DNA from: Macrobrachium rosenbergii
Taxonomy: Eukaryota > Arthropoda > Malacostraca > Decapoda > Palaemonidae
Assembly (NCBI RefSeq): GCF_040412425.1
Contig: NC_089766.1
Location: 18,090,401-18,154,400, forward strand
Reading direction: 5' to 3'
Length of the DNA: 64,000 nucleotides
The notes under the pieces are model-generated. The model had not been told where the DNA came from, did not search any database, and was given only the letters and a program-made list of their open reading frames with translations. Shown in pieces: positions 47,761 to 60,015 of this stretch. The stretch's first letter is position 1. The number at the start of each line of letters is the position of its first letter. Position numbers and translations under genes: made by a program.

Positions 47761-49623
47761 TCCATCCACCTGAAGGGGACATCCACCTGAAGGGGAGGAT
47801 GGGGTGGAACAACCAGTCTTTCTCCAAACGCCCAACCATAGAAACGTATGATATGGATCTTACGCGATGCCCATAAAATAAATAGTCAAACTTTCAGTAA
47901 TGATACTGAGAGCAAGGCGATGCAAGTATGACTGAAAAATAGTGTGACTACTGTAGAAACGAGGGCTATATATATAATACACAGCCCCCATGAGCGAATA
48001 GAAAATTTGAATGAATAACATACGAGATGTACAATCAAAATGAAAACACTCGCTATGCATACTGCCCTGTACACGACTGACTTGGTATTTCACGCTAAGA
48101 AAACCTGTGCCAGAATTTCCTAATCACCTGAAAATTGTGCTTCCAATGACAGACTAGACATGGCCCAGTGACAGATACCCTATATAAAGAATGTGCATTC
48201 TTTAGCAAGCTTGAGGAAATTGCAGAAGTGATTCGAATGATCTGGGTACTTACAAAGTAACGCTGAAGAACCCGAATGTGTGGCTGGGAGAAGGCTTCAC
48301 AGTGAAAATTCTATCAAGCTAATCAAAAAACCAACTACTCAATATCCATTGAAACGAAGTTACAGATATTTACTTGCAGCGCATTTCGATGTGAATTCAA
48401 ACGATCAGCAAGCATAGGAATCAATCACCATTGCAACATACAATTCATACTGTCCACAATTCCCACTTTTTTGTCTAGCGGCTCCATCCAAAACGCCCAA
48501 GAAACAACAAAACGCCATTTATATTAGTTTTTTGTGTAACGGCTCTATCCAAAACGTCTCATAACTGAAAAAATAAGACAATACGAGGTCAGGGGCCACA
48601 TTACTCGCCTGAGCCAAATTGTTGTAGTAAATGTTTGACCAAAACTACTGATTTTTATGTCAAACTCTGCCCCCTGGGACTAAGGTTTGAACAAACTTAA
48701 ATCTGCCCAACGTATGGAAGCTGCCTCTCAAGTTTGGTTATTTTTGGTCCTGTACTTCTTGAGATGGGTCTTGTTAAATGACTCACCCTACTTTCACTTA
48801 TATATCTATCTCCCCCTGGAAAGGGGACGTGGCCCCCAAATGTATAAACTTAAACCACCTCTACCGGAGAACACGTTGTACTGATTTTGTTTGAAATTAA
48901 TTCAGTGGTTCCGAAGAAGTCCAAAATGTGAAAAGTTTACTTTCTACATACATACATTCATACATAAAAACCTGATCTAAAAAAAAGCCTTTCAGGAAAT
49001 TACAAACCAGAATATAGACACACACACACACACGGGACCACAGGAGGACTGACGTTATTGCCTCAAAGAGTAAAATCAGACAATGAAATAACACCGAAAA
49101 TCCTGTGAAGGGTCTTCTTAGCAGAAGACTTTGACCAGATAGAAGGACTCCAGGCTTCTTCAGAAAGCCCACCAGACAGCGAAAGACACGACAGCCAGTG
49201 CAACTTTCATTGAAACTGACGCACAAAAGTATATGACGACAGTAGCCCTTCCTGGAAGAACGGATTTTATTTAGATTTGAGACGATAATTATATGATACA
49301 GGAAGGAGGCAATAGGGAAAGAATTATAAAGTAAACAGCCATAAATTTTACAGACTCCAAGAAACTGACAACAGAGAAAGTTTCATAAAATCATGCAAGT
49401 GTGAGATGACGCTCAGTACGAACTAAATTTATTTCTTTATTAGTTCAGCACAGAGGAAAAAAAATAAAAAAACATCTAAAAACTGCTCCTTATAATAGGT
49501 TAAAAGCTTTCACCTGTAGACTACTTTTACCTCTCCAGAAACAGAGGTTACCTCGCCGAGGCCCTCTGGGACAGGCAGAGGTCGAATCGCGCCTTCTATT
49601 GGCGTTGCTGCTAGAACACACCA
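47761..49623. other. Non-coding stretch, nothing recognised
   Basis: Small local repeats at 47755-47800 (GGGGACATCCA..CCTGAA twice) and 48470-48560 (CGGCTC.ATCCAAAACG twice); short (CA)n at 49018-49034. Confidence 0.5.
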
Positions 49624-49652
49624 CAGAGAGAGAGAGAGAAAAGAGAGTTTTT

Positions 49653-49694
<42 letters not shown>

Positions 49695-49768
49695 TTTTCT
49701 GTTGCTACCAAACCCGAGAGAGAGAGAGAGAGAGAGAACCGTTTTCTGTTGCTACCATAACCTGTTTT

Positions 49769-49814
<46 letters not shown>

Positions 49815-49851
49815 CCGTTTTCTGTTGCTACCATAACCCGTTTTTCGTTTT

Positions 49852-49906
<55 letters not shown>

Positions 49907-49946
49907 CTCTTGCAGGCCTTTTTCTGTTGCTACCAAAACCCGTTTT

Positions 49947-49999
<53 letters not shown>

Positions 50000-50033
50000 A
50001 AAGGTTTTCTGTTGCTACCATAACCCCGTTTTC

Positions 50034-50085
<52 letters not shown>

Positions 50086-50096
50086 TGTTTTCTGAC

Positions 50097-50144
<48 letters not shown>

Positions 50145-50176
50145 AACCGCTTTCTGTTGCTACCAAAAGCCGTTTT

Positions 50177-50237
<61 letters not shown>

Positions 50238-50270
50238 GTTTTCTGTTGCTGCAAAACCTATATCGTTTCT

Positions 50271-50349
<79 letters not shown>

Positions 50350-50377
50350 AACATTTTCTGTTGCTAAAATCAGTTTT

Positions 50378-50451
<74 letters not shown>
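49624..50451. repeat. Composite array: (GA)n blocks with a fixed linker, about ten units
   Basis: (GA)n blocks of 20-80 bp alternate with a linker GTTTTCTGTTGCTACCA, TAACCCGTTTTCTGAG. Unit length is about 80-110 bp. Frames of Ser/Leu or Arg/Glu across it are translated repeat. Confidence 0.95.
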
Positions 50452-50558
50452 CCAAGAACCAGCAATGTAAACATCAAAGAACATTTAATTAAAAGGGAAT
50501 CACGCACCAAAAAGCTCTCCTATATCAGGTTTAATCTGGACGGGAAAGCAGCCACTGC

Positions 50559-50560
<2 letters not shown>

Positions 50561-50627
<67 letters not shown>

Positions 50628-50960
50628 AAGGTCAACCCTATTCAAATGGGACATGCACACCAGAGGGGTCATTGACTTGAAATTCCAGCTTCCAAGAACT
50701 AGCGTTTATTTTAAAGAAGTAACGGAAGGTAATAGGAAACAAAAAGAGAAAACGTATTAGAAAAGAAAAAATAAACCAAATTAATGAACAGATAAAAAAT
50801 TAAGTAAATTACCAAAATACAAGAGACTTGCATTGCACGTTCGCTTGAACTTTAGAAGTTCCAATTGCACGACATTCTTAAGGAGACGGCTCCACAGTCC
50901 GACGGTGTGAGGAATAAAGGACCTCTGGAACTGAAAAGTTCGACAGCGAGGCACATTTAC
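50561..50960 (-). mobile_element. LINE 3' end with (ATT)n tail, antisense
   Basis: (ATT)n at 50561-50623 runs into CAGAAGGTCAACCCTATTCA, then TCATTGACTTGAAATTCCAG and, further on, CACAGTCCGACGGTGTGAGG and GAATAAAGGACCTCTGGAAC. Same family as 46680-47424, cut off soon after the ORF end. Confidence 0.85.
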
Positions 50961-51059
50961 ACTAAGGCTGACTTATGGAAATTCGAATATAAAACCACAC
51001 GATGGGGGCGATTTCATCCCTTTGCTGCTTTAGACAGAAAAAGAAGGCGTTGGAGTGGC

Positions 51060-51215
51060 TGGACAGCAAGATTGAAGTAAGGAAGCAGAATGGAGATCAA
51101 GTAAAAGGTTAAAATGTGTAAGTACAACTTAGAGGCGCCGAAGGGACGCTGCAAGTAATCTTGAGTAATGCCTAGAGTGCACCACGTGGGCTGCACTGAC
51201 AGCTCTGGCCCCCAT
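51060..51215 (+). repeat. Dispersed SINE-like repeat, copy 3 (partial)
   Basis: Shares AAGGGACGCTGCAAGTAAT, AGTAATGCCT and TGCACTGACA..TGGCCCCCATACG with copies 1 and 2. The 5' half is mostly missing or diverged. Confidence 0.7.
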
Positions 51216-51305
51216 ACGAGAAAAACTATAAAAGCCTTTAGTGAAACAGTGTGCTGAATCTTAAATAACTCACAAACCTACTCTGTGATACACAGCATTG
51301 TGGGC

Positions 51306-51306
51306 T

Positions 51307-51380
<74 letters not shown>
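51306..51380. repeat. (GA)n microsatellite
   Basis: About 37 uninterrupted units. Confidence 0.95.
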
Positions 51381-51381
<1 letters not shown>

Positions 51382-51902
51382 ATTCCAATCAAATCAAGTG
51401 ACAAACCGCAATGCACCTTAATCACTTGTGCTTAAAGAAGGAACTTTGGCTTCATTTAAAGGAAAATATCCCATTAAAAAAACTACCTTTCAAATTTTTA
51501 TATATGTAACTACATATAAAAGGTCTATTTCCAAACCTTCCCTACAAACAAAGATCCAATTTCCACCATGTACTGAATCACATACAAAAAGTTCTGTCTA
51601 CCTACATTTAGAAACAGTTCAGCTCTTGAAACTTGTGTAGACCTACAATACGAAACTATGTCCTATGCATCAAATTTTATGAACAAAATCTTTCGAGATG
51701 TTTACCTTTATTTAAAAAATTCAATCTACCTTGATATCCTAGAGGAAGACTTTCCAAACTTAGACTGAGTTTGGTAAAAACGTTTGCTATTCGAAAGAAA
51801 AGCTGATTAAACCCACCACCCCCAACATAAAAGTTGTTAGCAAAAAACGAGTAAACCGCCTCTCTCTTTCTCTCTCGGTACATTAGAGGAGCCCAGGTTC
51901 CA

Positions 51903-51975
<73 letters not shown>

Positions 51976-52228
51976 CGTTGTGGGTGCCACCTATGAGTCT
52001 ACGTAACACCAGTCAGCTCATTTCACCAATTTATTTTTTATATATCTCGACAACCAAACTAAAGACCTCCAACGACAGCATAGCTTTTTTAAACACAAGC
52101 TCTATGTACTATTTAACAAATCATGACGAAAAACAATAAAAAACACGAAAAGTGTTTTACATAACTCTACACTAGACAGCATTTTTTAGTGCACCTGCCT
52201 CCATATGGTACTATAAACATAATGCTAA
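51381..52228. other. Non-coding stretch with (GA)n at 51907-51971
   Basis: Left flank of the complete Harbinger element. No gene recognised. Confidence 0.5.
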
Positions 52229-52259
52229 GTTCACACATTCACGTATCAAGGCACGCATG
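52229..52259 (+). repeat. Left terminal inverted repeat of the Harbinger element
   Basis: Contains ACATTCACGTATCAAG and CACGCATG, matching the right end read on the minus strand (ACATTCACGTATCAAA, CACGCATG). The outermost bases differ by a small gap. Confidence 0.8.
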
Positions 52260-52616
52260 CCCACGCACGGCCACGAACGGAGCGGAGCCAGAGTTGGTAA
52301 ACACAACGCAAATACAACGTAAATGTACCGATTGCTGTGTAAAGACAGCATGCGGCGCGACCGTTACGGGACCACCTGGCCGTGCGCCGGAGGGCAACGA
52401 ACCTTTTGACCTGCTCAAAACCCTGCATGGGTGGCCAGGTCAGCTGTCAGGAAGCGTGGCCCGACCCGCACAGTGTGGCGCCACCCCGGGTTCCCCCGCG
52501 CAGCTGCCACGCCCTTACCTGGGGCCCACGCTGCTCCAATGGCACTGCGTGACTGTCAGAATGGCGTGGGAAACGAGCAACGCTGCCGCATCTATATTGC
52601 GGAGATGTAGCAACGC

Positions 52617-53990
52617 TTGTTGACCTGGGATAAAAGGGGCAGGCGGTGTTCCAGGTCAGTAAACGGCCAGCATCCTGTTGCTATCTCCTCAGCGCCTCCG
52701 TCTTATCGTCCACTGCAGCCAAGATGCCCAAAGGACCCATGCCGAAGAGGACCAGGAAAGGGCCCTGGGAACTCCAGGAGCCCTGGCAGCTGGAGTTGCC
52801 CTCACGCAAAGCCTCCTGAAGCTGATGGTTTTTCAGGCAGCAATGCTGTGGTGCTGCAGCTTGAGGCCGACGAGCTCGTGACGGAGAGCGAGCTAGAGGA
52901 GGAGGAAGAGGACCTTTGCCCTCATCTACGAGTGACCCCGATGCCGCCACCGACGACAACGCCCACGAGGGGATGGCGACGACGAAAGGCCTGAAGGAGA
53001 TGGCCCACAGGTCAGGGATGGAAGAAGAACCCGTCAATGATCCTTTCGGAGGAAAACGAAGAGGCTTGTTGGAGTGGCTGTAGACTGAGGCCGAATAGAA
53101 AGTTTATTGATAACAAGGGCCTGAGCCTGCTTACAAAATGCCAAGGTGTAGGGCCTTCGAAAGAAGAGCCAGTCACTTGTTAAACCAAAGGTGTGCCAAA
53201 TTATTCAGTGAGGACGTGGTTTACGTCCCTCAGGAGTCGTCTTTGGGCGGCTTACGGCGGAGGGTCAAGGGACGGGCAGATGGCTGATGGACAGCGAGAA
53301 ATGGATTCAATATTTTCCACTTCCTGAAGCCGCACATTTGTGTCAAAGGAAGCCAAAGGTGTTAGGACTTCCGATGGTATGTCTGTTTTAAAGATAAGTT
53401 TTTCCATGCATAATTATTACTGAATATAACGTTATTACATGGTTTCCATGCATTCAATGTACATTTTATACCATGTTCTCAATGTTGCTCCTCTTTTTAC
53501 AGGCTGCCTGTGCTGCTGCCGGCCTCCCTGCCAAAGCTCTGGACCTGCCTGCGCTCCTGTTTCTTTCCTGATGACACCGACGCCCACGCCCTCTCCGATT
53601 GATCCAGCAACACAAGGCTTTAAACAACACCAAGATTCATGCTGTTCATACGCCGCCTTCACGAAAGAAGGCCCTCCGGGACGATATGCTGACCACTGCG
53701 CACCCAAAACCCAATGTTCTACTGGAAGAAGTTTTTCAAGAGGTCGAGGATGAGTGCTGACAAGTGTCAGAACAGCTGAGTCTCAACTGAAAATGGATTG
53801 CACCGGTGCCATTTAAAGGTACATCCGTGCCACCAAAGAGGGCTCCACGGTGCCGTCGAGGGCCATGATGACCTACACCATGGCAGTGACAGCAGAGTGT
53901 CAGGCACCTGCAGTTCCTGCCAGCCTGTCGGCATCACAGCAGCAGTGGGCACTCACTGCACAGGTTTAAAGCACAGTTGGTGACATCCAC
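52617..53990 (+). pseudogene. MADF-type DNA-binding gene of the Harbinger element, broken
   Basis: GC-rich 5' region (52260-52600, CpG-rich, likely the promoter) is followed by broken frames with an acidic run (SELEEEEEDL) and, in three successive frames, the end of a MADF domain: VPQESSLGGLRRRVKGR (basic helix) and FNIFHFLKPHICVKGSQ (the usual F-L-x-PH-I ending). A GTATGT at about 53379 could be a splice donor and a CTTTTTACAG near 53500 an acceptor. Downstream frames give KKALRDDMLTTAH, VLLEEVFQEVEDE and AMMTYTMAVTAECQAPA, a helical C-terminal region. Several frameshifts and stops make it non-functional. MADF identification rests on the short FL-PHI block and on context. Confidence 0.6.
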
Positions 53991-54049
53991 TAAGGACCTC
54001 AAACTTGTCCTTGACAACATTCCTTAATAATTTACAGAGTTAATGTATA

Positions 54050-55140
54050 TACTGTTTTTCCTTTTTGCTTGTATGTATGGTATTTTTTTATTTTATATTA
54101 AATAAATATATTTTTGCAATATCATGTCGAGGTCTATCTGCTCAAATATCATATTCAATGAAGTAGCTATAATACAAGTTCACAAATAAAGAGGTCAAAA
54201 TGAACCTGAATACATTTCATTATTGACTTTGAAATAAGTTCAAAATACTTTAGTAACATATGTGCACAGAAGATAAAAAACACAAAGGCCAAATATTAGC
54301 AAGTCATATAAAACGTCACAAATATCGGGGAGAAGGTAGTTTCAAAAAGATAGAATTTTCATATCAGAATATCAACAATGTAAATGCTAAGAGCAGGTAC
54401 TTTCAAGAACATAAATTATCACCTTGAATAAAAACAATGTTATGAGAAGTACAAAAATGATAGAATTATCATATCAGAATAAAACAATGTTAAAGAAATT
54501 AAAAAAATGATAGAATTATCATATCAGAATAGATTCCATGTTAAGACATTATTAAAAGAGCAAAATAACTGACATCTTCTTTTTTTATTTATATATATGT
54601 TTGTAACATATTTATTAAACCTGACATTTGCAATAAATCAAAATGTTAATCCTCTTTATTACCAAGTTTAGAGAGTAATATATCATGGATTTGAGCAACA
54701 TCTTTTATTAAACCAACTAAAATAAGTAACAAATTAGGGCAAAATAATTTTTATTATTGATTTTTAAAAAGTCCAAAATAAATGGAACAGAATAGAAACA
54801 ATGTTAAGAGAAGGTACTTTCAAAAATGATAGAATTATCATATCAGAATAGATTTTGTTAAGAAATAAAAAAAGGGCAAAATAACTACATCTTTTTTTTT
54901 TATTTATATGTATGTTTGTTTCATATTGATTAAACAAATTTGCAAAGTCATGTCCAGCTCTATCCTCTTCCCAATTAAGTATTGATGAGAGTAATATATC
55001 ATGGATTTGAGCAATATCTTTGATTAAATCAACTAAAACAAACAGAAGTACACAAATACACAGGGCAAAATAATCCTGAATTGATACATTATTGAATTTT
55101 TAAATAAGTCCAAAATATCCAGGAACAGACATTTAAGTAA
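54050..55140. repeat. Higher-order tandem repeats inside the Harbinger element
   Basis: A module of about 300-450 bp occurs three times (starting near 54060, 54580 and 54890), sharing TTTATTTATAT..TATGTTTGT, GAGTAATATATCATGGATTT and GGGCAAAATAAT. Within it, a shorter unit with AATGATAGAATTATCATATC and AGAATA..ACAATGTTAA repeats several times (54340-54560, 54795-54860). Confidence 0.75.
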
Positions 55141-55204
55141 TTGCAACAATCAGGTATGCATTTAATGTAACTAAATCATGTCCCCTGCCAGTCAATTGGA
55201 GCCT

Positions 55205-56270
55205 TTAGACCGATAGTATTCCTTCAGCATGTTACCTGTTCCTTTGCAGATCGATTGCAGTGTTGGTCACGGTTGGAAGGGCTGCTTCTAAGGACGGGTA
55301 CACCTCCAGCTACCAGGGATGACAGCATGTGTGACAGGGTGCTCCTGTTCTCCTTCTTGATTTTCGTGCATTTCTTCTTATGATCATCATTTGCAGAACA
55401 CAATTGACATCACTTTGGCTGATATGGTCAGGCTTCAAGCATATTGCAGTGTGGAATATGGAATCTATTTGCCAGAATCCCAAAGGCGTTCTCCACTGTC
55501 CTGTGTGCCCTATTAACCTGATTGTTGTTCCTCCTTGCTAAGTCCCTTTTGGGGTAGGGCTGAAGGTTCCTCAGGGGAAGGCATCATCGCCAACTGTTAG
55601 GGCACAAGAGATCCATTAGGTTGACCTGGCAGGGCATCCGGTTGGGAAGATTTGCTTCCTCTTGCAACAGCATTTCTGCAAGTCGGGTCTGGGCAAATAC
55701 ACCACCGTCTGACTCTGACCCAATGGCTGAGACGTACGTATGAATTTTGTTGAAGCATCAGCAACTAAAGCATACCAAATGGGTAGAACTTCTTGTAGTT
55801 GAAAAAGCACCCGCCCTTGGGAGGGTTAATTTCCTAATAAATGCCTTCCCATCTATAGCTCCAACCTCCTGCCACGCTTCAGGTGTTTGTGGCACCTGCA
55901 GTTCCTCATCCCTGAAGGCAGCAACAATGGCCCCCAGGTCTAACTCTGGGTTAATGAGACTAATGGTGTTGTGGGCTTAATGAATATTGCAGTGGTGAAT
56001 CACCTAGTGAGTGATTTTGGGGTGATAGCAAACAAGGCCTGGGTCAATGGGTTTCCCCAGAATGTCACTTTCTTCTAAATGTGGTGTGACCCGTTCAACA
56101 ATTTCATTAAAGGTCCTTGTCAATCCGGGTAAAATTTTCTACAGGTCTGGGGTTGTTGACAACCTCCATCAGGTTGTCATAATGACCTTTTCCATCCTTT
56201 TCTGCAGGACGGCCAGCCCACACCCTCCTTGGCCTAGCCTTTTTTCTGCTCTATGTGTTTGCAGCAATCA
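55205..56270 (-). pseudogene. PIF/Harbinger transposase (HARBI1-like), broken
   Basis: Reading from 56270 downwards in shifting frames: VENFTRIDKDL and FNEIVERVTPHLEESD (N-terminal helical region), IVAAFRDEELQVPQTPEAW, GAIDGKAFI (first catalytic Asp in GxxDGK), SDGGVFAQT (second region), VGDDAFPLRNLQPYPKRD, and NRAHRTVENAFGILANRF (third catalytic residue, the Glu of VENAFG). These blocks are in the right order for a DDE transposase of this family. At least three frameshifts separate them, for instance between GAIDGK and SDGGVF where NYKKFYPF is in another frame, so no active enzyme can be made. The gene faces the MADF-type gene. Confidence 0.88.
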
Positions 56271-56703
56271 TTGCAAGCTCCAGCATTAACATGATTATTG
56301 ACGTGGCAACATTTCTGGTCTATCCGTACATGCATAGCTATACTGCAGTTGACGCATTTCAGCTATGTTGTAATGTTACTTCAGCACGTTGGTAGTATGT
56401 CTTGTCGCTGTGGTATTACGGCATTGAGTAGCCTCACATGTGAGTGCAATAAAATTGTTTAAAGTTGGGGTTTAACCATTGTTTATTTTTATTTGATTTG
56501 GCAGAACTTTCAATAAGAACGTTTAACACATATATGGGTTATTTGGTTTATAAATGCAACGCACCACTTCTGCCTGCGCCCTACATGGTCTGTAAGAATA
56601 TCTGAGATTTGCAGCGCATTTTTATCCATGCATCACGGAATCGTCCCGTGAACGTATCCAGTTATTATTTGGAGCAAAGTCTGTTTCAAATTCCTGATCT
56701 AGT

Positions 56704-56740
56704 CATGCGTGATTTGATACGTGAATGTATCTGAGTGGCT
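56704..56740 (-). repeat. Right terminal inverted repeat of the Harbinger element
   Basis: Pairs with 52229-52259. A related motif (CCGTGAACGTATCCAG near 56646) is repeated just inside. Confidence 0.8.
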
Positions 56741-57062
56741 TTACGGAAATGTTGCTGTGTCACCACTTAGACTTAGGCCTAATGATTCTACTCGACTACA
56801 ATTTCAAGATGCCACCGGATGAATACAAATAACCAGTAAATTTAGGAACCATAAAACACCAAAATAATTATTCTTTAGTCCTAGAATAACCGTCATAAGC
56901 AGTTCTTTATTCTCTGATCAGTCATAAATACTGGAATGGTACAGGGGTACTGGTACAAGCTCATAAAAGTTGTTGCAGGTTATCTCAGTTTCAACAACCT
57001 TTGCACTTGCAAAACGAGCCGGTCAATGTGTCACTGGGACAGTTAGCCAAGTCAAATTGGCA

Positions 57063-57067
<5 letters not shown>

Positions 57068-57101
<34 letters not shown>
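57068..57101. repeat. (GA)n microsatellite
   Basis: About 17 units. Confidence 0.95.
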
Positions 57102-57104
<3 letters not shown>

Positions 57105-57227
57105 ATTTTACTCAGATCAGGTAACCTTAGTCTAAGTCTCAAAGGCTTCCTTCAAGTACGGCTAAAAGTATTTAAATAAAACACCATAGACAAATAACAT
57201 CGTCGAAGATACATCAAACACACTATA

Positions 57228-57953
57228 CTCTGTTTTTTTTAATCTGTCCACCCGCCTGTGGTGGTCGCATGTTAACACTGCGTCCCAGGAATAAATAGTT
57301 ACGCTGTGTAAGTTTTAGTAAATATAGGATAGGGTGTAATTTGCAACATAAGTGCTTTAATTATTTACTGTATGAATACACCGTTAATATTCGAAATAGG
57401 ATATTATTGTTATTGTTGAAATAAGCTGCCTTTTCAGGGTGGCGAATGGAACAGCCAGACACAGCGGCGGGAAGATTGCTTCTCTCGCTGTTCACTACAG
57501 CAAGATGTCAACTTTACTGTACCACACCTACTCAGCTACTAAGCTATGTGTTACTTCATTACAAGTTAAGTATATCAGTATATACTTTTAATTTTTATAA
57601 AGTCGTTTTAGCCAGATACGATATGACGTAACTTGGTTTAGCATCTGTTTAATGGGATTTGAGAAATGTTATTTTGCATTGACAGTATTTAGAAAGAAGA
57701 AAGCTCTGGTTGTACTGCTTTTTAATTCAAGCTCTTTCCATTCGCCAGCCGAAAAAGTTACATTCAACAATAATAACAATATCCTATTTCGAATATTAAC
57801 GGTGTAAAGTATTTAAATTATTAAAACACTTTTCAGTTGCAAATAAGATATCCTTTTATTTACAAAACTTACACTAGCGTAACTATCTAAAGCCCGGGAA
57901 ATGTTACCATCTGTCCACAGATGGAAAAAACAGACTATGATAAAAATACACTA
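57228..57953. mobile_element. Foldback element, arms about 215 bp
   Basis: 57228-57448 and 57737-57953 are reverse complements with modest divergence. Landmarks: ACACCGTTAATATTCGAAAT / ATTTCGAATATTAACGGTGT, AGTTACGC..GTGTAAGTTTT and GGCGAATGGA / TCCATTCGCC. The 290-bp core has one short frame (57446-57631) without similarity. Non-autonomous DNA element by structure. Confidence 0.85.
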
Positions 57954-58362
57954 ATATATTAAATACATAATACCCTAACATTGTAAAATGTCTGACAATC
58001 ATTACAATCATCTTTCAATATCAGATAAAGCAGCTTAAGTTCTGCTGTCACTGAGGCGAGAAATGTTTTTTGAGTCTCATGTCATTCACTCACGACTATT
58101 TGAAAATATGGCTACTTTCTGCAGGCTACGACAAATAGCAAAGTGTCTGAGTGCTTTTGGAATGGAGATGGCGAATGATTGACACTTCAGCTTTGATGAT
58201 TTCAGTTCCTTATGAACATACTGGCATCTATAGCGGGGGATCACATTTGAGCAGAATATGAGTCATTTCATTACCTATTGGAAGTGAAATGAATAACACT
58301 TCCAACTGTCATTTGAATGGCTGTTCAAAGGTACCTCGCGGCGCCGCATGTAATAAGACCGC

Positions 58363-58425
<63 letters not shown>

Positions 58426-58604
58426 ATTCACATTTCAGTCATGTCTTTATAAGAAAAAGCCACATTCAGGAAATGTCCAGATTATACGATAAAAACAACG
58501 CCGACAATTGTATCAAGTCTAGACCATAAAACTCACGACATCGACAGGGAAACAAGGTAGCCTACTGCTCGTCATTACCTTTACTCACAACCCCCTCCCC
58601 AACT

Positions 58605-58663
<59 letters not shown>

Positions 58664-59412
58664 CTAACTTTTGAAGTTTTAAAAAAGAACCTTGAGAGCT
58701 GAATCCTGCTACAAGATACGTTACCATCAGGATCTGTCAGTTGGCATGAATAGGCTTATAGTAAAAAACTTTTGTTGTTTTTCTTCACAGAAGGTTAGTA
58801 CGTTTATTTCCAAAAGAAAATAGATGGAGAAAAAGACGATACAATGAAATATATATATAAGTCCCCTCTTCTTTTTATTACAACTGAAACTCGAATTGCT
58901 ACGAATGTCCCACGATCTTTATCAAGAATAAAAAGGCTCCACAGATACGAAACGTACTTTTTCCACGTAAAGATAATCTATTAGTGATTCAATTAATAAG
59001 AGGCAGATTTAAATTGAGTTTTCGATTTGATTTGGCCATTATGATGATATTTATTATAATTTCTTCAACGTTTCCAATGCTTACCCATTGCATGATTATA
59101 AGCACCATACTTTAGGCCTACGTGCAAACAGCACTAAAACTTTTCGTATCTTGTATGGATATAAAAATGAATGATCACCGATTTAAAATAACTAAAGCTA
59201 TAATATCCTCTTAGATATTTAAAACGACTTTTGCATTACGTCACAGATAGTCATGTTACAGCGTAAGAAGTGAAACGCTCACTTAGGTCTATAAGGTTAC
59301 ATAACTGATGTACTGTGGACTAGATAAAATTAACAATACGGGTGGATTACTCTTAAACCAAATTTGCTTTACATAACCAAAACCTCAACCGTGCTGTTAC
59401 AGTGTTCCAATG

Positions 59413-59478
<66 letters not shown>

Positions 59479-59912
59479 CGAGAGAGAGAGAGAGGGAGGA
59501 GAGAAACATTGGTCACTCTGTCCTTCGAACGTCCAGAAATAAGACCTGGTTAATGGGCTCGTTCATATAATTTTAAATAAATCTCCAAATCCATTCTGCA
59601 TTGGAAACCTAAATAATAATAGGTAACTATTTAATGGCTAACTATCCAAAATGGTTTATGTACAGCACTGGATTAGCAAATACTGGCATAATTGACCTCC
59701 ATTGATTACAACGTACGATACATTTCAAACTATTTCATTACAGCAAGGGTCCATTCTAAAGGAGATATGAGCAAATGACCCGCAACGCACAACAGGTGGC
59801 AAAAGATATATGCATGTCGGTGAACCTAGACCGACGTGGCTGCCCAGCGTTTATCTGCCTAAATTTCCATCTCACCTAACGGGAAATTACCTTCAAAGAC
59901 ACATTTCAAAAG

Positions 59913-59917
<5 letters not shown>
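57954..59917. other. Non-coding stretch with GA and CA tracts
   Basis: (GA)n at 58364-58420; (CA)n then (GA)n at 58608-58664; (CA)n then (GA)n at 59416-59497. No gene recognised. Confidence 0.6.

Positions 59918-59984
<67 letters not shown>
59918..59984. repeat. (CT)n microsatellite
   Basis: About 33 uninterrupted units, directly before the LINE. Confidence 0.95.
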
Positions 59985-59987
<3 letters not shown>

Positions 59988-60015
59988 GGGTTTAGTTTCG
60001 AGTAACTCAAAAAGA

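Larger units (their letters stand above)
52229..56740. mobile_element. PIF/Harbinger transposon, near full length, inactive
   Basis: About 4.5 kb bounded by terminal inverted repeats (52229-52259 and 56704-56740), holding a decayed MADF-type gene on the plus strand and a decayed DDE transposase on the minus strand, arranged tail to tail with repeated AT-rich DNA between them. Two convergent genes, a transposase and a DNA-binding partner, define PIF/Harbinger elements. TAA lies just outside the left end and TTA just outside the right; these are not a direct repeat, so the target duplication (usually 3 bp TWA) is unresolved. Confidence 0.85.

Noticed and set aside
49490..50484. Long Ser-Leu and Arg-Glu repeat frames (also at 19.2-19.7, 25.7-27.2 kb)
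   Set aside because: Translation of CT/GA arrays in every frame.
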